In this document: piece by piece, positions 8,666 through 17,431 of the stretch
Layout of the letters: every line of letters begins with the position of its first letter
How positions within the stretch are numbered: the stretch's first letter is position 1
Source of the DNA: Actinophytocola oryzae
GTDB lineage: Bacteria; Actinomycetota; Actinomycetes; Mycobacteriales; Pseudonocardiaceae
Direction of reading: 5' to 3'
DNA length: 64,000 bases
Assembly: GCF_004364325.1 (NCBI RefSeq)
Contig: NZ_SOCP01000003.1
Span: forward strand, 558,001 to 622,000
The notes under the pieces: generated by a model
Told to the model about the DNA's origin: nothing
Databases searched by the model: none
Seen by the model: the letters and a program-made list of their open reading frames with translations, nothing else
Program-made: the position numbers and the translations under genes

Positions 8666-10135
8666 ATGTCGGGGTTCACGAACTGGTTACAGCATTCGAC
8701 GCCGGGGTTGTTACTGCTCGCGGTCGTCGGTATCGCGATCCTGTTGTTGATGATCATCAAGTGGAAGGTCGAGCCGTTCATCGCGTTGCTGGTGATCGGC
8801 CTGGTGACCGCGCTGGCCGCGGGGCTTCCGGTGCAGTCGCTGGTCGGCTCCGCGCAGAAACCCGGCGAGTCCCTGCTGGAGACGGGTTTCGGCGGGATCC
8901 TCGGTCACATCACCGCGATCATCGGGCTGGGCACGATGCTCGGCGCGATCCTCGAGGCCTCCGGCGGCGCACAGGTGCTGACCCGGTCGCTGCTGCGGGC
9001 GCTCGGTGAGCACCGGGCACCGCTGGCGATGGGCCTGGCCGGCCTGATCTTCGGCGTCCCGGTGTTCTTCGACGTCGGCATCTTCGTGCTGGCACCGCTG
9101 GTCTACGTGGCGGCGAAGCAGGGTGGCCGCTCGATCCTGTTGTACTGCCTGCCCCTGCTCGCCGGCCTGTCCGTGACACACGCGTTCCTGCCGCCACACC
9201 CGGGTCCGGTCGCCGCCGCCGCACTGCTCGGCGTCGACCTCGGCTGGGTCATCCTGATGGGCGCGGTGTGCGCGATCCCCGCCTGGTTCATCGGCGGTGT
9301 GCTGTTCTCCTCGTTCGTGGGCAAACGCCTCGATCTGCCCGTACCGGAGGAAATGCTCGCCGCGGCACGAACCGCGCGTCCGTCGGGAACCACGGGCTCC
9401 ACGGGCTCAGCCGACTCGAACGACTCGGACGACGAGCCCCAACAGAGGGACGACAGCCCCGCCGAACCCGGGCTCGGGCTGGTCATCGGGATCATCGCCG
9501 TGCCACTGGTGCTGATCCTCGCGGGCACCTTCGGCAGTATCTGGCTGCCCAAGGGCTCCACGGCCGTCGGCATCGCGAACTTCGTCGGCACACCGGCGGT
9601 CGCGCTCACCATCGCCGTCCTGCTGGCGTTCTGGCTGCTCGGCTACCGGCGCGGGATGACGAAGGGGCAGGTGGCGGAGCTGGGTGCCGCGTCACTGCGT
9701 CCGGTCGGCATGATCCTGCTGGTCGTCGGCGCGGGTGCGTTCTACGGCGCGGTACTGCGTGCGACCGGCATCGGCGACGTCATCGCGGACACCCTGCACG
9801 ACGCCGGACTCCCGGTGATCTTCGCGGCGTACGTGATCAGCTGCGGTCTGCGCATCGCGCAGGGCTCGGCCACCGCGGCGATCGCGGCGACGGCGGCGAT
9901 CATTGGTCCGACCATCAAGGATGTCGACTACTCGCAGGCGCAGCTCGCGCTGCTGGTGGCCGCCATCTGCGCGGGTTCGATCATCGCCTCGCACGTCAAC
10001 GACGGCGGATTCTGGATCGTGTCACGGTATTTCGGTATCTCCGTGAAGGACACGCTGAAGACGTGGACGGTGCTGGAGACGATACTGTCCGTCGTCGGCT
10101 TCGCGGTGGCGGCGGTGCTGATGGCCGTCATCTGA
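8666..10135 (+). CDS. GntP family gluconate/sugar-acid:H+ symporter
   Basis: A 489-residue inner-membrane transporter with about 12-14 hydrophobic segments. The family hallmarks GFGGILGHITAIIGLGTMLGA, GLIFGVPVFFDVG, AFLPPHPGPVAAA and SATAAIAATAAI are all present. A hydrophilic central loop of about 45 residues rich in Ser, Asp and Glu (from about residue 235) separates the two halves and is longer than in enteric GntP. GAGG precedes the ATG. Family members import gluconate or related aldonates. Here an aminated or acetylated aldonate is plausible given the operon's enzymes. Confidence 0.95.
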   Translation: MSGFTNWLQHSTPGLLLLAVVGIAILLLMIIKWKVEPFIALLVIGLVTALAAGLPVQSLVGSAQKPGESLLETGFGGILGHITAIIGLGTMLGAILEASGGAQVLTRSLLRALGEHRAPLAMGLAGLIFGVPVFFDVGIFVLAPLVYVAAKQGGRSILLYCLPLLAGLSVTHAFLPPHPGPVAAAALLGVDLGWVILMGAVCAIPAWFIGGVLFSSFVGKRLDLPVPEEMLAAARTARPSGTTGSTGSADSNDSDDEPQQRDDSPAEPGLGLVIGIIAVPLVLILAGTFGSIWLPKGSTAVGIANFVGTPAVALTIAVLLAFWLLGYRRGMTKGQVAELGAASLRPVGMILLVVGAGAFYGAVLRATGIGDVIADTLHDAGLPVIFAAYVISCGLRIAQGSATAAIAATAAIIGPTIKDVDYSQAQLALLVAAICAGSIIASHVNDGGFWIVSRYFGISVKDTLKTWTVLETILSVVGFAVAAVLMAVI

Positions 10136-10148
10136 CACACTGGCCCCC

Positions 10149-10547
10149 ATGTTGCCGGACGATGCACCGGAAGAGGACGCCGCGTGGGCCGACAGCGCCG
10201 ACCGGAAGATCGCGGTCCGAGCACTCGCCGAACACCACGCCGAGGAGCACCTCTCCTCTGCCGAGCACGACCGGCGCAGAGACCTCGCACAGCACGCGAA
10301 GACCCTCGGTGAGCTGCGGGCACTGTTCGACGACCTACCCGCACCGCACCCGCTGATCGGCGAGACGGCCGCCGACGGCACGTGGTTCGCCTCGGCGGCC
10401 CGTGCCGGCGGCGGCGCAGGCCTGCTGCTGATCACCGGCAGCGTCATCGTGCTCGCGGCGATCCTCGCGGGCTGGTGGGTGCCCGCGATCCTCTTCGCCT
10501 GCCTGCTCGTCGTGGCCACCGTGTGGACCGCGCTCGCCAGGCACTGA
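10149..10547 (+). CDS. DUF1707-like small membrane protein
   Basis: A 132-residue protein. Its first half resembles the DUF1707 (SHOCT-like) domain of actinobacteria (RKIAVRALAEHHAEEHLSSAEHD, then LGELRALFDDLPAPHP). The C-terminal half has two predicted membrane helices (LLLITGSVIVLAAIL and ILFACLLVVATVWTAL). It starts 13 bases after the permease without a clear ribosome site, so it may be read through from that operon. Function is unknown. Family members are small membrane proteins of unsettled role. Confidence 0.75.
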   Translation: MLPDDAPEEDAAWADSADRKIAVRALAEHHAEEHLSSAEHDRRRDLAQHAKTLGELRALFDDLPAPHPLIGETAADGTWFASAARAGGGAGLLLITGSVIVLAAILAGWWVPAILFACLLVVATVWTALARH

Positions 10548-10572
10548 CCTGCCGCAACCACAAAGCACACAA

Positions 10573-10584
10573 TGGTTTAGACCC
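10573..10584. promoter_or_regulatory. DasR-responsive-element-like operator (dre)
   Basis: TGGTTTAGACCC matches the Streptomyces dre consensus TGGTCTAGACCA at 10 of 12 positions. It lies 80 bases upstream of a sugar-binding protein gene in an operon that also encodes a hexosaminidase. DasR, a GntR regulator, represses chitin and GlcNAc uptake genes. No DasR gene is in this window, so the assignment rests on sequence and context. Confidence 0.6.
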
Positions 10585-10616
10585 TTGTGCTCGGCAGTCG
10601 CGGCGTCCTAGCATCC

Positions 10617-10655
10617 GTTGCGAATAGCAGAACGTCTATTGCGCATAGTGCAACG
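10617..10655. promoter_or_regulatory. Direct repeat TTGCGxATAG spaced by two helical turns
   Basis: TTGCGAATAGCAGAA (10618-10632) and TTGCGCATAGTGCAA (10639-10653) repeat exactly 21 bases apart, directly upstream of the start of the solute-binding protein gene. The second copy is also an imperfect dyad (TTGC...GCAA). The spacing puts both on one face of the helix, as for a dimeric regulator. The binding protein is unknown. Confidence 0.45.
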
Positions 10656-10663
10656 GGGGCACC

Positions 10664-11974
10664 ATGAACCGTCGTCGGATACTGGCCGTTGCCGCGCTCG
10701 GCGTGGTCGCGATCGCCTGCGCGCCACCGCAGGCGTCGAACGACAACCCTCAGCAGACCGGGGCCGCGGGCGCGACGATCGGCGCCACCACAGGCGATCT
10801 GAGAGTGTGGCTGTTCCAGGAGGCCGCCAACGCCCCCAAGGAAGCCGTGGTCACCGAGGCGAAGGCGGAGTTCGAGAAGGCACACCCCGGGGTCACGGTC
10901 AACGTCGAGTACCTGCCCGTCGACGGCCGCGCGACCCGCTTCAACGGCGCCTTCAACGACAAGACCAGCGCACCGGACGTCGCCGAGTTCGGCAACACCG
11001 ACCTGGCCGGTTACACCGCCTCCAACGGCTTCGCCGACCTCACGGGCGACATCAAGGCGTGGCCGGACAGCGGGGACCTCGTCCCCGAGGTACTCGACAC
11101 GGCCACAGTGGACGAACGCACGTACGGGATCCCGTGGTTCACCGGGACTCGCGCGCTCTACTACCGCACGGACGTCTTCACCGAGCTGGGCCTGAAGCCG
11201 CCGAGGACGTTGAAGGAGCTGACCGAGACCGCACGCCGGATCCGTGCCGCCAAGCCGGACCTGTACGGGATCGCGGTCGGCGGCAAGTACCAGTTCGCAC
11301 TGCTGCCCTACATCTGGGCCAACGGCGGTGACGTGGCCAAGCAGGACGGCGACACCTGGAAGTCCACAATAGACTCCGAACAGGCGCGCGCAGGGATGAC
11401 CCAGTACGCCGAGCTGCTCAAGGACGACATCTGCCCGCCGTCGGCCTGCGCCCAGCTGACCGGTTCCCAGTCGGTGGCGGCCTTCGCGGGTGGCAAGGCA
11501 GGCATGACGATCGGTGGCGACTTCAACAGGGCCGCGGTCGAGGCAGGTGCGGTCAAGGGCAAGTACGCCGTGGTTCCCTTGCCCGGCACCAAGTCCGGTT
11601 CGATCGCACCGGCATTCGCGGGCGGCAACCTGCTCGGCGTGTTCCGGTCGAGCGACAGGTACACGCTGTCGCTGGAGTTCATCAAGCTGCTGGGCGGCAA
11701 GCGGTACCAGGAGAAGATGTTCGGCGCGATGGGCAACATGCCCACGTTCTCCGACGTCCAGGACCGCGTCGCCGACGACGACCCGTTCCTGGAGCCGTTC
11801 ATCAGAACGGCGCAGGCCGGCACCCGGTTCGTGCCCTCGACCCCAGCGTGGACGAAGATCGACGCGGCCGCCGTGCTGCCGACGGCCGTCCAGCAGGTAG
11901 CGACCGGCCAGCTGGACGTCGATGCCGCGACCAGCGCGGCCGCCGGTGAGATGAACGAGTCGTTCGGCGGCTGA
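10664..11974 (+). CDS. ABC sugar transporter, extracellular solute-binding lipoprotein
   Basis: A 436-residue family 1 sugar-binding protein. The N-terminus MNRRRILAVAALGVVAIAC is a lipoprotein signal with a cysteine at about residue 19. The mature domain starts after a low-complexity linker (VWLFQEAANAPKEAVV). Typical segments are GIPWFTGTRALYYRTDVF and WANGGDVAKQDG. The gene leads a four-gene operon with two permeases and a GH20 hexosaminidase. With the dre-like site, that points to chitobiose or other GlcNAc oligosaccharides (compare DasA or NgcE). No ATPase is encoded here. A shared MsiK-type ATPase elsewhere is likely. Confidence 0.93.
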   Translation: MNRRRILAVAALGVVAIACAPPQASNDNPQQTGAAGATIGATTGDLRVWLFQEAANAPKEAVVTEAKAEFEKAHPGVTVNVEYLPVDGRATRFNGAFNDKTSAPDVAEFGNTDLAGYTASNGFADLTGDIKAWPDSGDLVPEVLDTATVDERTYGIPWFTGTRALYYRTDVFTELGLKPPRTLKELTETARRIRAAKPDLYGIAVGGKYQFALLPYIWANGGDVAKQDGDTWKSTIDSEQARAGMTQYAELLKDDICPPSACAQLTGSQSVAAFAGGKAGMTIGGDFNRAAVEAGAVKGKYAVVPLPGTKSGSIAPAFAGGNLLGVFRSSDRYTLSLEFIKLLGGKRYQEKMFGAMGNMPTFSDVQDRVADDDPFLEPFIRTAQAGTRFVPSTPAWTKIDAAAVLPTAVQQVATGQLDVDAATSAAAGEMNESFGG

Positions 11975-11975
11975 G

Positions 11976-12875
11976 ATGGCCGTCGTACAACGAAAAGACG
12001 GCCGAGCGGCCCTGCTCTACCTGATCCCGGCGGGGATCGTGCTGCTGGCGTTGATGGCGTACCCGATCTACCAGCTGGTCGTCATCTCCCTGTTCGACTA
12101 CGGGCAGCCGCAGGCCAGCGGGGCGGCGCCGCTCGTGTTCCTCGGCCTGGACAACTACACGAAACTGCTCGGCGACCCGCAGTTCTGGGAAGTGCTGGCC
12201 ACGACGGTCGTGTTCGCGGCGGTGTGCGTGGCCGGCACGATGCTCGTCGGGACCGCGCTGGCCGTACTCGCCGACCGGGCACGGCCGATCCCGCGGCTGT
12301 TGCTGTTCCTGGCGGCACTCGGGGCGTGGGCCACCCCGACGATGGCGGGCTCGTACGTCTGGCTGTTCCTGTTCGACCAGGACTTCGGGCTCGTGAACGA
12401 GGTGTTCGCGAGCCTCGGTTTCGGCGGGATGCGCGGGCATTCCTGGACCTTCGAGCGTTACTCGGCGTTCGGGCTGGTGGCCGGCGAGATCATCTGGTGC
12501 TCGTTCCCGTTCGTGCTGGTGACGATGTACGCGGGAATCACGGCCATCCCGCGCGAGGTCGTCGAGGCGGCGTCGCTCGACGGCGCCTCGACCCGGCGGA
12601 CCGCGACGGCGGTGCTCTTCCCGATCCTGCGGCCCATCCTGATGATCGCGACGATCCAGTCGATCATCTGGGACTTCAAGGTGTTCACCCAGATCTACGT
12701 GATGACCAACGGTGGCGGAGTGGCCGGCCAGAACCTGGTGCTGAACGTGTACGCCTACCAGAAGGCGTTCGCAGGCGAGGAGTACGGTCTGGGCGCGGCG
12801 ATCGGCGTGGTGATGACCGTGCTGCTGTTGCTGGTCACGGGTCTGTACGTGCGTGCGCAGCGAGGTGCTCGATGA
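11976..12875 (+). CDS. Carbohydrate ABC transporter permease, MalF type
   Basis: A 299-residue integral membrane protein with six to seven helices, starting LLYLIPAGIVLLALMAYPIYQ. The EAA loop that contacts the ATPase is EVVEAASLDGASTRRTATAV. It starts one base after the binding-protein stop and its own stop overlaps the next permease start (ATGA). It forms a heterodimer with that permease in the membrane. The substrate is inferred as a GlcNAc oligosaccharide from the operon's hexosaminidase. Confidence 0.94.
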   Translation: MAVVQRKDGRAALLYLIPAGIVLLALMAYPIYQLVVISLFDYGQPQASGAAPLVFLGLDNYTKLLGDPQFWEVLATTVVFAAVCVAGTMLVGTALAVLADRARPIPRLLLFLAALGAWATPTMAGSYVWLFLFDQDFGLVNEVFASLGFGGMRGHSWTFERYSAFGLVAGEIIWCSFPFVLVTMYAGITAIPREVVEAASLDGASTRRTATAVLFPILRPILMIATIQSIIWDFKVFTQIYVMTNGGGVAGQNLVLNVYAYQKAFAGEEYGLGAAIGVVMTVLLLLVTGLYVRAQRGAR

Positions 12876-13705
12876 GGCGCACGCAGGTTCTGGTCGACGT
12901 ACTGTGCGTCGTGATCGCGGCGGTGGTCGCGTTCCCGTTGTACTGGATGGTGCTCTCGGCACTCAAACCGGCAGGCGAGCTGCAGTCGACGAAACTGTGG
13001 ACCGTGGCACCGACGGTGGACAGCTTCCGCCGAGTGCTGGACGTGCAGAACTTCGGGCTGTACTTCGTGAACAGCGTCGTGGTCGCGGCGGCCGTGGTCG
13101 CGTTGTCGCTGCTGGTGTCGTTCCTGTCGGCGGTCGCGCTGTCGAGGTTCCGGTTCCGAGGCCGGACGGTGCTGGTCGTGATGCTGCTGGTCGCGCAGAT
13201 GGTGCCGGTGGAGGCGCTGACGATCCCCCTGTTCTTCCTGATGCGGTCATTCGGCGAGGTAGCACCGGCCTTCGGGCTGAACCGACTCGGCTCGCTGGTA
13301 CTGGTGCACCTGGCGTTCAGCCTCCCGTTCGCGATCTGGCTGCTGCGCGGGTTCGTGGCGGCGGTGCCCGTCGAGCTGGAGGAGGCCGCGGCGCTGGACG
13401 GCGCGTCCCGGTTCCGGTTCACCTGGCAGGTGCTGTTCCCGCTGGTGGCACCCGGTCTGGTGGCGGCGAGCGTGGTGTCGTTCATCCACGCGTGGAACGA
13501 CTTCCTGTTCGCCAAGACATTTCTCATCTCCGGCACCGACAACCGCACGCTCCCGTTGGGGCTGCTGGTGTTCTTCAAGCCGGAGGAGCAGGACTGGGGC
13601 GCGATCATGGCGGGCTCGACGCTCATGACGGTGCCGGTACTCGTGTTCTTCCTGATAGTGCAACGACATCTGGTCTCCGGCATGGCGGGAGCGGTGAAGG
13701 GATGA
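12872..13705 (+). CDS. Carbohydrate ABC transporter permease, MalG type
   Basis: A 277-residue second permease of the importer with six predicted helices. The EAA motif is ELEEAAALDGASRFRFTWQVLFP. The C-terminal HAWNDFLFAKTFL and TLPLGLLVFF segments are typical of MalG-type subunits. Stop/start overlaps on both sides (ATGA at 12872 and at 13702) show tight coupling with the first permease and the hexosaminidase. Confidence 0.94.
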   Translation: MRRTQVLVDVLCVVIAAVVAFPLYWMVLSALKPAGELQSTKLWTVAPTVDSFRRVLDVQNFGLYFVNSVVVAAAVVALSLLVSFLSAVALSRFRFRGRTVLVVMLLVAQMVPVEALTIPLFFLMRSFGEVAPAFGLNRLGSLVLVHLAFSLPFAIWLLRGFVAAVPVELEEAAALDGASRFRFTWQVLFPLVAPGLVAASVVSFIHAWNDFLFAKTFLISGTDNRTLPLGLLVFFKPEEQDWGAIMAGSTLMTVPVLVFFLIVQRHLVSGMAGAVKG

Positions 13706-15144
13706 CCTTCGAAGGCCTGCTGCCTCGTCCAGTACGCGTCACAGCGGGACAGGGCACACTGGTGGTGAACGAGCCACCGGTACCAACGGTGTCGACGGAC
13801 GCCACGCTGCCTGCCGAGGGTTTCCGGCTGACCGTCACCGCCGACGGCGTAGGAATCGACGCAGCGGACCAGCCCGGCGCGTTCTACGCGACACAGGCGC
13901 TGCGCCAACTACTGGGCCCGACCGCCTCCCGGGCGACGAACATCCACAGTGGACCATACGTGCTGCCGTGCGGCGTGGTGGAGGACTGGCCGAGGTTCGG
14001 GTGGCGTGGCTGCCTACTGGACGTGGCCAGGCACTTCATGCCGAAGGCAGGCGTGTTCCGGTTCCTGGACCTGATGGCAGCACACCGGTTGAACGTGCTG
14101 CACCTGCACCTCACCGACGACCAGGGCTGGCGGATCGAGGTGCCCGCGTTCCCACGCCTGACGGAGGTCGGTTCGTGGCGGGCGGGCTCGTGGGTCGGAC
14201 GACCACCGGACGGCACACCCGGCCACGACGGCCGCCCGCACGGCGGCTACTACACGGTCGAGGACCTGCGCGAGATCGTCGCGTACGCGGCGGAGCGGCA
14301 CATCACGGTCGTGCCGGAGATCGACGTGCCGGGCCACAGCCAGGCGGCCATCGCCGCGTACCCGTGGCTGGGTGTCACGGGCGAGCCGCTGGAGGTCCTG
14401 ACCCGCTGGGGCGTCAACGACAACGTCCTGGCCGTGAACGACCGCGTGGTCGACTTCTACCGCCAGGTCCTGACCCACGTAGCGGAGATCTTCCCGTCAA
14501 AGGTGATCTGCGTGGGCGGCGACGAGGTGCCGACCACCCAGTGGGCAAGCGATCCCGAGACGGTAGCCCACGCAAGCGATCTCGGACTGTCCAATGTGGA
14601 TGAACTACGTGGCTGGTTCCTGGCCCAGCTGGTGGCACACCTGGAGTCGCTGGGCAGGCGAGCGCTGGCGTGGGACGACGCGGGTCCGCTCCCCCGGAGC
14701 ACGATCATCGGCGCGTGGCTCTCGACCGACGCGATGGCCGCGGGCCACGACGTGGTGCTGTGCCCGGAGGAGCACGTGTACCTCGACCACCGCCAGTCCG
14801 ACCACCCCGACGAGCCGATCCCCGTCGGCTACCTACGTACCCTCGCGGACGTCCACGCCTACGAGCCCCTCGACGGCCCACAGGTCCTGGGCGCGCAGGC
14901 ACAGGTGTGGACCGAACACCTGGACAACCCCCGCCGCGTCGACTACGCGGCGTTCCCTCGACTCGCGGCGTTCGCGGAAGTGGTGTGGAGCCACGGAAAA
15001 GGCGACTACACGGAGTTCGCGGCCCGCCTGGTCCGCCACCACCTGCCGAGACTCGACGCACTCGGCGTGGAGTACCGCCCGCTGGCAGGCGCCCACCCGT
15101 GGCAGACCCGACCCGGCGTACCGGGCCGACCACGGCACCTGTAG
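13702..15144 (+). CDS. Beta-N-acetylhexosaminidase, glycoside hydrolase family 20
   Basis: A 480-residue GH20 enzyme that releases terminal GlcNAc (or GalNAc) from oligosaccharides by substrate-assisted catalysis. The catalytic pair is D274-E275 in VGGDEVPTTQW. The barrel motifs GCLLDVARHFMP, LHLHLTDDQGWRIE and VVPEIDVPGHSQAAI are present. The N-terminus (MTFEGLLPRPVRV) has no signal peptide, so the enzyme should act in the cytoplasm on imported sugars. It overlaps the permease stop. Its presence gives the importer its likely substrate, chitobiose or longer chitin oligomers, possibly including aldonic-acid-terminated ones. Confidence 0.95.
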   Translation: MTFEGLLPRPVRVTAGQGTLVVNEPPVPTVSTDATLPAEGFRLTVTADGVGIDAADQPGAFYATQALRQLLGPTASRATNIHSGPYVLPCGVVEDWPRFGWRGCLLDVARHFMPKAGVFRFLDLMAAHRLNVLHLHLTDDQGWRIEVPAFPRLTEVGSWRAGSWVGRPPDGTPGHDGRPHGGYYTVEDLREIVAYAAERHITVVPEIDVPGHSQAAIAAYPWLGVTGEPLEVLTRWGVNDNVLAVNDRVVDFYRQVLTHVAEIFPSKVICVGGDEVPTTQWASDPETVAHASDLGLSNVDELRGWFLAQLVAHLESLGRRALAWDDAGPLPRSTIIGAWLSTDAMAAGHDVVLCPEEHVYLDHRQSDHPDEPIPVGYLRTLADVHAYEPLDGPQVLGAQAQVWTEHLDNPRRVDYAAFPRLAAFAEVVWSHGKGDYTEFAARLVRHHLPRLDALGVEYRPLAGAHPWQTRPGVPGRPRHL

Positions 15145-15149
15145 ACGAC

Positions 15150-15186
15150 AGTGCGGCCGCACCACGGGATTCGGTGCGGCGGCACT
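15150..15186. terminator. Bidirectional hairpin terminator
   Basis: AGTGCGGCCGCACC and GGTGCGGCGGCACT form a 14-base stem with one mismatch around a nine-base loop. The hairpin sits between the convergent stops of the hexosaminidase and the beta-oxidation gene. There is no clear U-tract, as is usual in high-GC actinobacteria. Confidence 0.7.
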
Positions 15187-15193
15187 GAGGGGT

Positions 15194-17380
15194 CTACTCG
15201 AAGATCTCGCCCTTCTCGGCCTTCTCGACGAGTGAGGCGGGTGGCTGGAAGTGGTCGCCGTAGCGCTCGGCGAGTTGGCGGGCCCGCGCCACGAAGCCCG
15301 CGACACCGCCCTCGTAGCCGTTGATGTACTGGATCACGCCACCGGTCCACGGCGGGAAACCAATACCCATGATCGAGCCGATGTTGGCGTCCGGCACCGA
15401 GCGGAGCACGCCCTCGTCGAAGCACTTGACGGTCTCGAGCGCCTCCGCGAAGAGCATGCGCTCCTTCATGTCCTCGAACGGGATCTCGTGGCCGTCCTTG
15501 GTGCTGTTGTCATTGGTCGGCCTCCGGCCGAAGTTCTCATAGAGGCCCTTCCACAGCCCGACGCGCTTGCCGTCCGCGTACTCGTAGAAGCCCGCGCCCG
15601 ACGACTTGCCCTTGCGGTCGAACTCCTCGACCATCCGGTCCATGAGCGGCTCCGACGCGTGCGCGTCCCACGTGCCGCCCGCGGCAAGAACCGCCGCCTG
15701 GGTCTCCTTGCGAATCTTCTGCGGCAGCGTGAGCGTCAGCTCGTCGAGCAGCTGCAGCGGCGGCGCCGGGTAGCCCGCCTGCGAACCCGCCTGCTCCACC
15801 GACGCCGGGTTGACGCCCTCGGCGACCATCGCGACGGCCTCGTTGATGAACGTGCCGATCACGCGCGAGGTGAAGAAGCCGCGTGAGTCGTTGACGACGA
15901 TCGGCGTCTTCTTGATCTGCTGGGCCACGTCGAACGCCTTGGCCAGCGTCGCGTCGGAGGTCTTCTCGCCGACGATGATCTCCAGCAGCGGCATCTTGTC
16001 GACCGGCGAGAAGAAGTGCAGGCCGATGAAGTCCTCCTGCCGCTTCACGCCCTCCGCCAGGCCGGTGATCGGCAGCGTCGAGGTGTTGGAGCCGAGCACG
16101 GCGTCCGCGTCGACCACGTTCTCGATCTCCGCGAACACCTTGTGCTTGAGGTCCTGGCTCTCGAACACGGCCTCGATCACGAGGTCGCAGCCCGCCAGGT
16201 CGTCGGGCTTCTCGGTCGGCGCGATGCGGGCCAGGGTCTCGTCGGCCTTCTCACGCGTGACCTTGCCTCGCGACACGGCCTTCTCGAAGAGCTTGACCGA
16301 GTAGTCCTTGCCCTTCTCCGCCGCGGCAAGGGAGACGTCCTTGAGGACGACCTCCATGCCGCCCCGCGCGCAGACGTACGCGATGCCCGCGCCCATCATG
16401 CCCGCGCCCAGCACACCCACCTTCCGGGCGGTGAACTTCTCGTAGCCCTCCGGCCGCGAGCCGCCGGAGTTGATGTGCTGCAGGTCGAAGAAGAACGCCT
16501 TGATCATGTTCTTCGCGACCTGGCCGGACAGTAGCTCGACCAGGTACCGGGACTCGATCGTGAGCGCGGTGTCGATGTCGACCTGCGCGCCCTCGATCGC
16601 GGCGGCCAGGATCGCCTTCGGCGCGGGCATGTTCGCGCCCTTGAGCTGCTTGCGCAGGTTCGCGGGGAACGCGGGCAGGTTGGCCGCGAACGCCGGGTGC
16701 GACGGGGAGCCGCCGGGGATCTTGTAGCCCTTGACGTCCCACGGCTGGGCGGCCTCGGGGTTGGCCCTGATCCACTCCTTGGCCTTCGGCAGCAGCTCGT
16801 CCACAGTGGACACCAGCTCGTGCACGAGGCCGATCTCCTTGGCCTGCGCCGGCTTGTGGCGCTGTCCCTGCAGCAGCACCGACAGCAGCGCGTTCTGGAT
16901 GCCCAGCAGCCGCACGGTGCGCGTGACGCCGCCGCCACCCGGCAGCAGGCCGAGCGTCACCTCGGGCAGGCCGATCTGGGAGCCCTTGACGTCCGCGGCG
17001 ATCCGGTGGTGGGTGGCAAGCGCGATCTCCAGGCCGCCGCCGAGCGCGGCGCCGTTGATGGCCGCCACGACCGGCCTGCCGAGCGTCTCCAGCCTGCGCA
17101 GCTGCGCCTTGATTCCGGTGATGAAGTCGAAGCCCGCCTTGGCCTGGTCCGCTTTGGCCTCGATCATGTCCTTGAGGTCGCCGCCCGCGAAGAACGTCTT
17201 CTTCGCAGAGGTGATCACCACACCGGTGATGCTGTCCTTCTCGGACTCGAGCCTCGCGACGGTGGCCTCCATCGACGCCGCGTAGTCGCGGTTCATCGTG
17301 TTGGCCGACTGGTTCGGGTCGTCCATCGTCAGGACGACGATGCCGTCGGCGTCCTTATCCCAGCGAATGGTCTCAGTCAT
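15194..17380 (-). CDS. Fatty acid oxidation complex alpha subunit (enoyl-CoA hydratase/3-hydroxyacyl-CoA dehydrogenase)
   Basis: A bifunctional 728-residue FadB/FadJ-type protein. The N-terminal crotonase domain (about residues 1-250) carries AAINGAALGGGLEIALATHHRIA and the GLPEVTLGLLPGGGG segment, which supply the oxyanion hole and catalytic acid region. The NAD-binding dehydrogenase domain begins near residue 315 with KVGVLGAGMMGAGIAYV. It is followed by HFFSPVDKMPLLEII and a C-terminal domain with GFYEYADGKR. It hydrates enoyl-CoA and oxidises 3-hydroxyacyl-CoA. The thiolase gene lies 51 bases upstream on the same strand, so the two form a fadA-fadB-type operon. Confidence 0.96.
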   Translation of the reverse strand: MTETIRWDKDADGIVVLTMDDPNQSANTMNRDYAASMEATVARLESEKDSITGVVITSAKKTFFAGGDLKDMIEAKADQAKAGFDFITGIKAQLRRLETLGRPVVAAINGAALGGGLEIALATHHRIAADVKGSQIGLPEVTLGLLPGGGGVTRTVRLLGIQNALLSVLLQGQRHKPAQAKEIGLVHELVSTVDELLPKAKEWIRANPEAAQPWDVKGYKIPGGSPSHPAFAANLPAFPANLRKQLKGANMPAPKAILAAAIEGAQVDIDTALTIESRYLVELLSGQVAKNMIKAFFFDLQHINSGGSRPEGYEKFTARKVGVLGAGMMGAGIAYVCARGGMEVVLKDVSLAAAEKGKDYSVKLFEKAVSRGKVTREKADETLARIAPTEKPDDLAGCDLVIEAVFESQDLKHKVFAEIENVVDADAVLGSNTSTLPITGLAEGVKRQEDFIGLHFFSPVDKMPLLEIIVGEKTSDATLAKAFDVAQQIKKTPIVVNDSRGFFTSRVIGTFINEAVAMVAEGVNPASVEQAGSQAGYPAPPLQLLDELTLTLPQKIRKETQAAVLAAGGTWDAHASEPLMDRMVEEFDRKGKSSGAGFYEYADGKRVGLWKGLYENFGRRPTNDNSTKDGHEIPFEDMKERMLFAEALETVKCFDEGVLRSVPDANIGSIMGIGFPPWTGGVIQYINGYEGGVAGFVARARQLAERYGDHFQPPASLVEKAEKGEIFE

Positions 17381-17431
17381 TGAGGTATCCGGTTCCTTCG
17401 GTGCTTGTCGGTGAGACCCTGCAAGCAGGTC

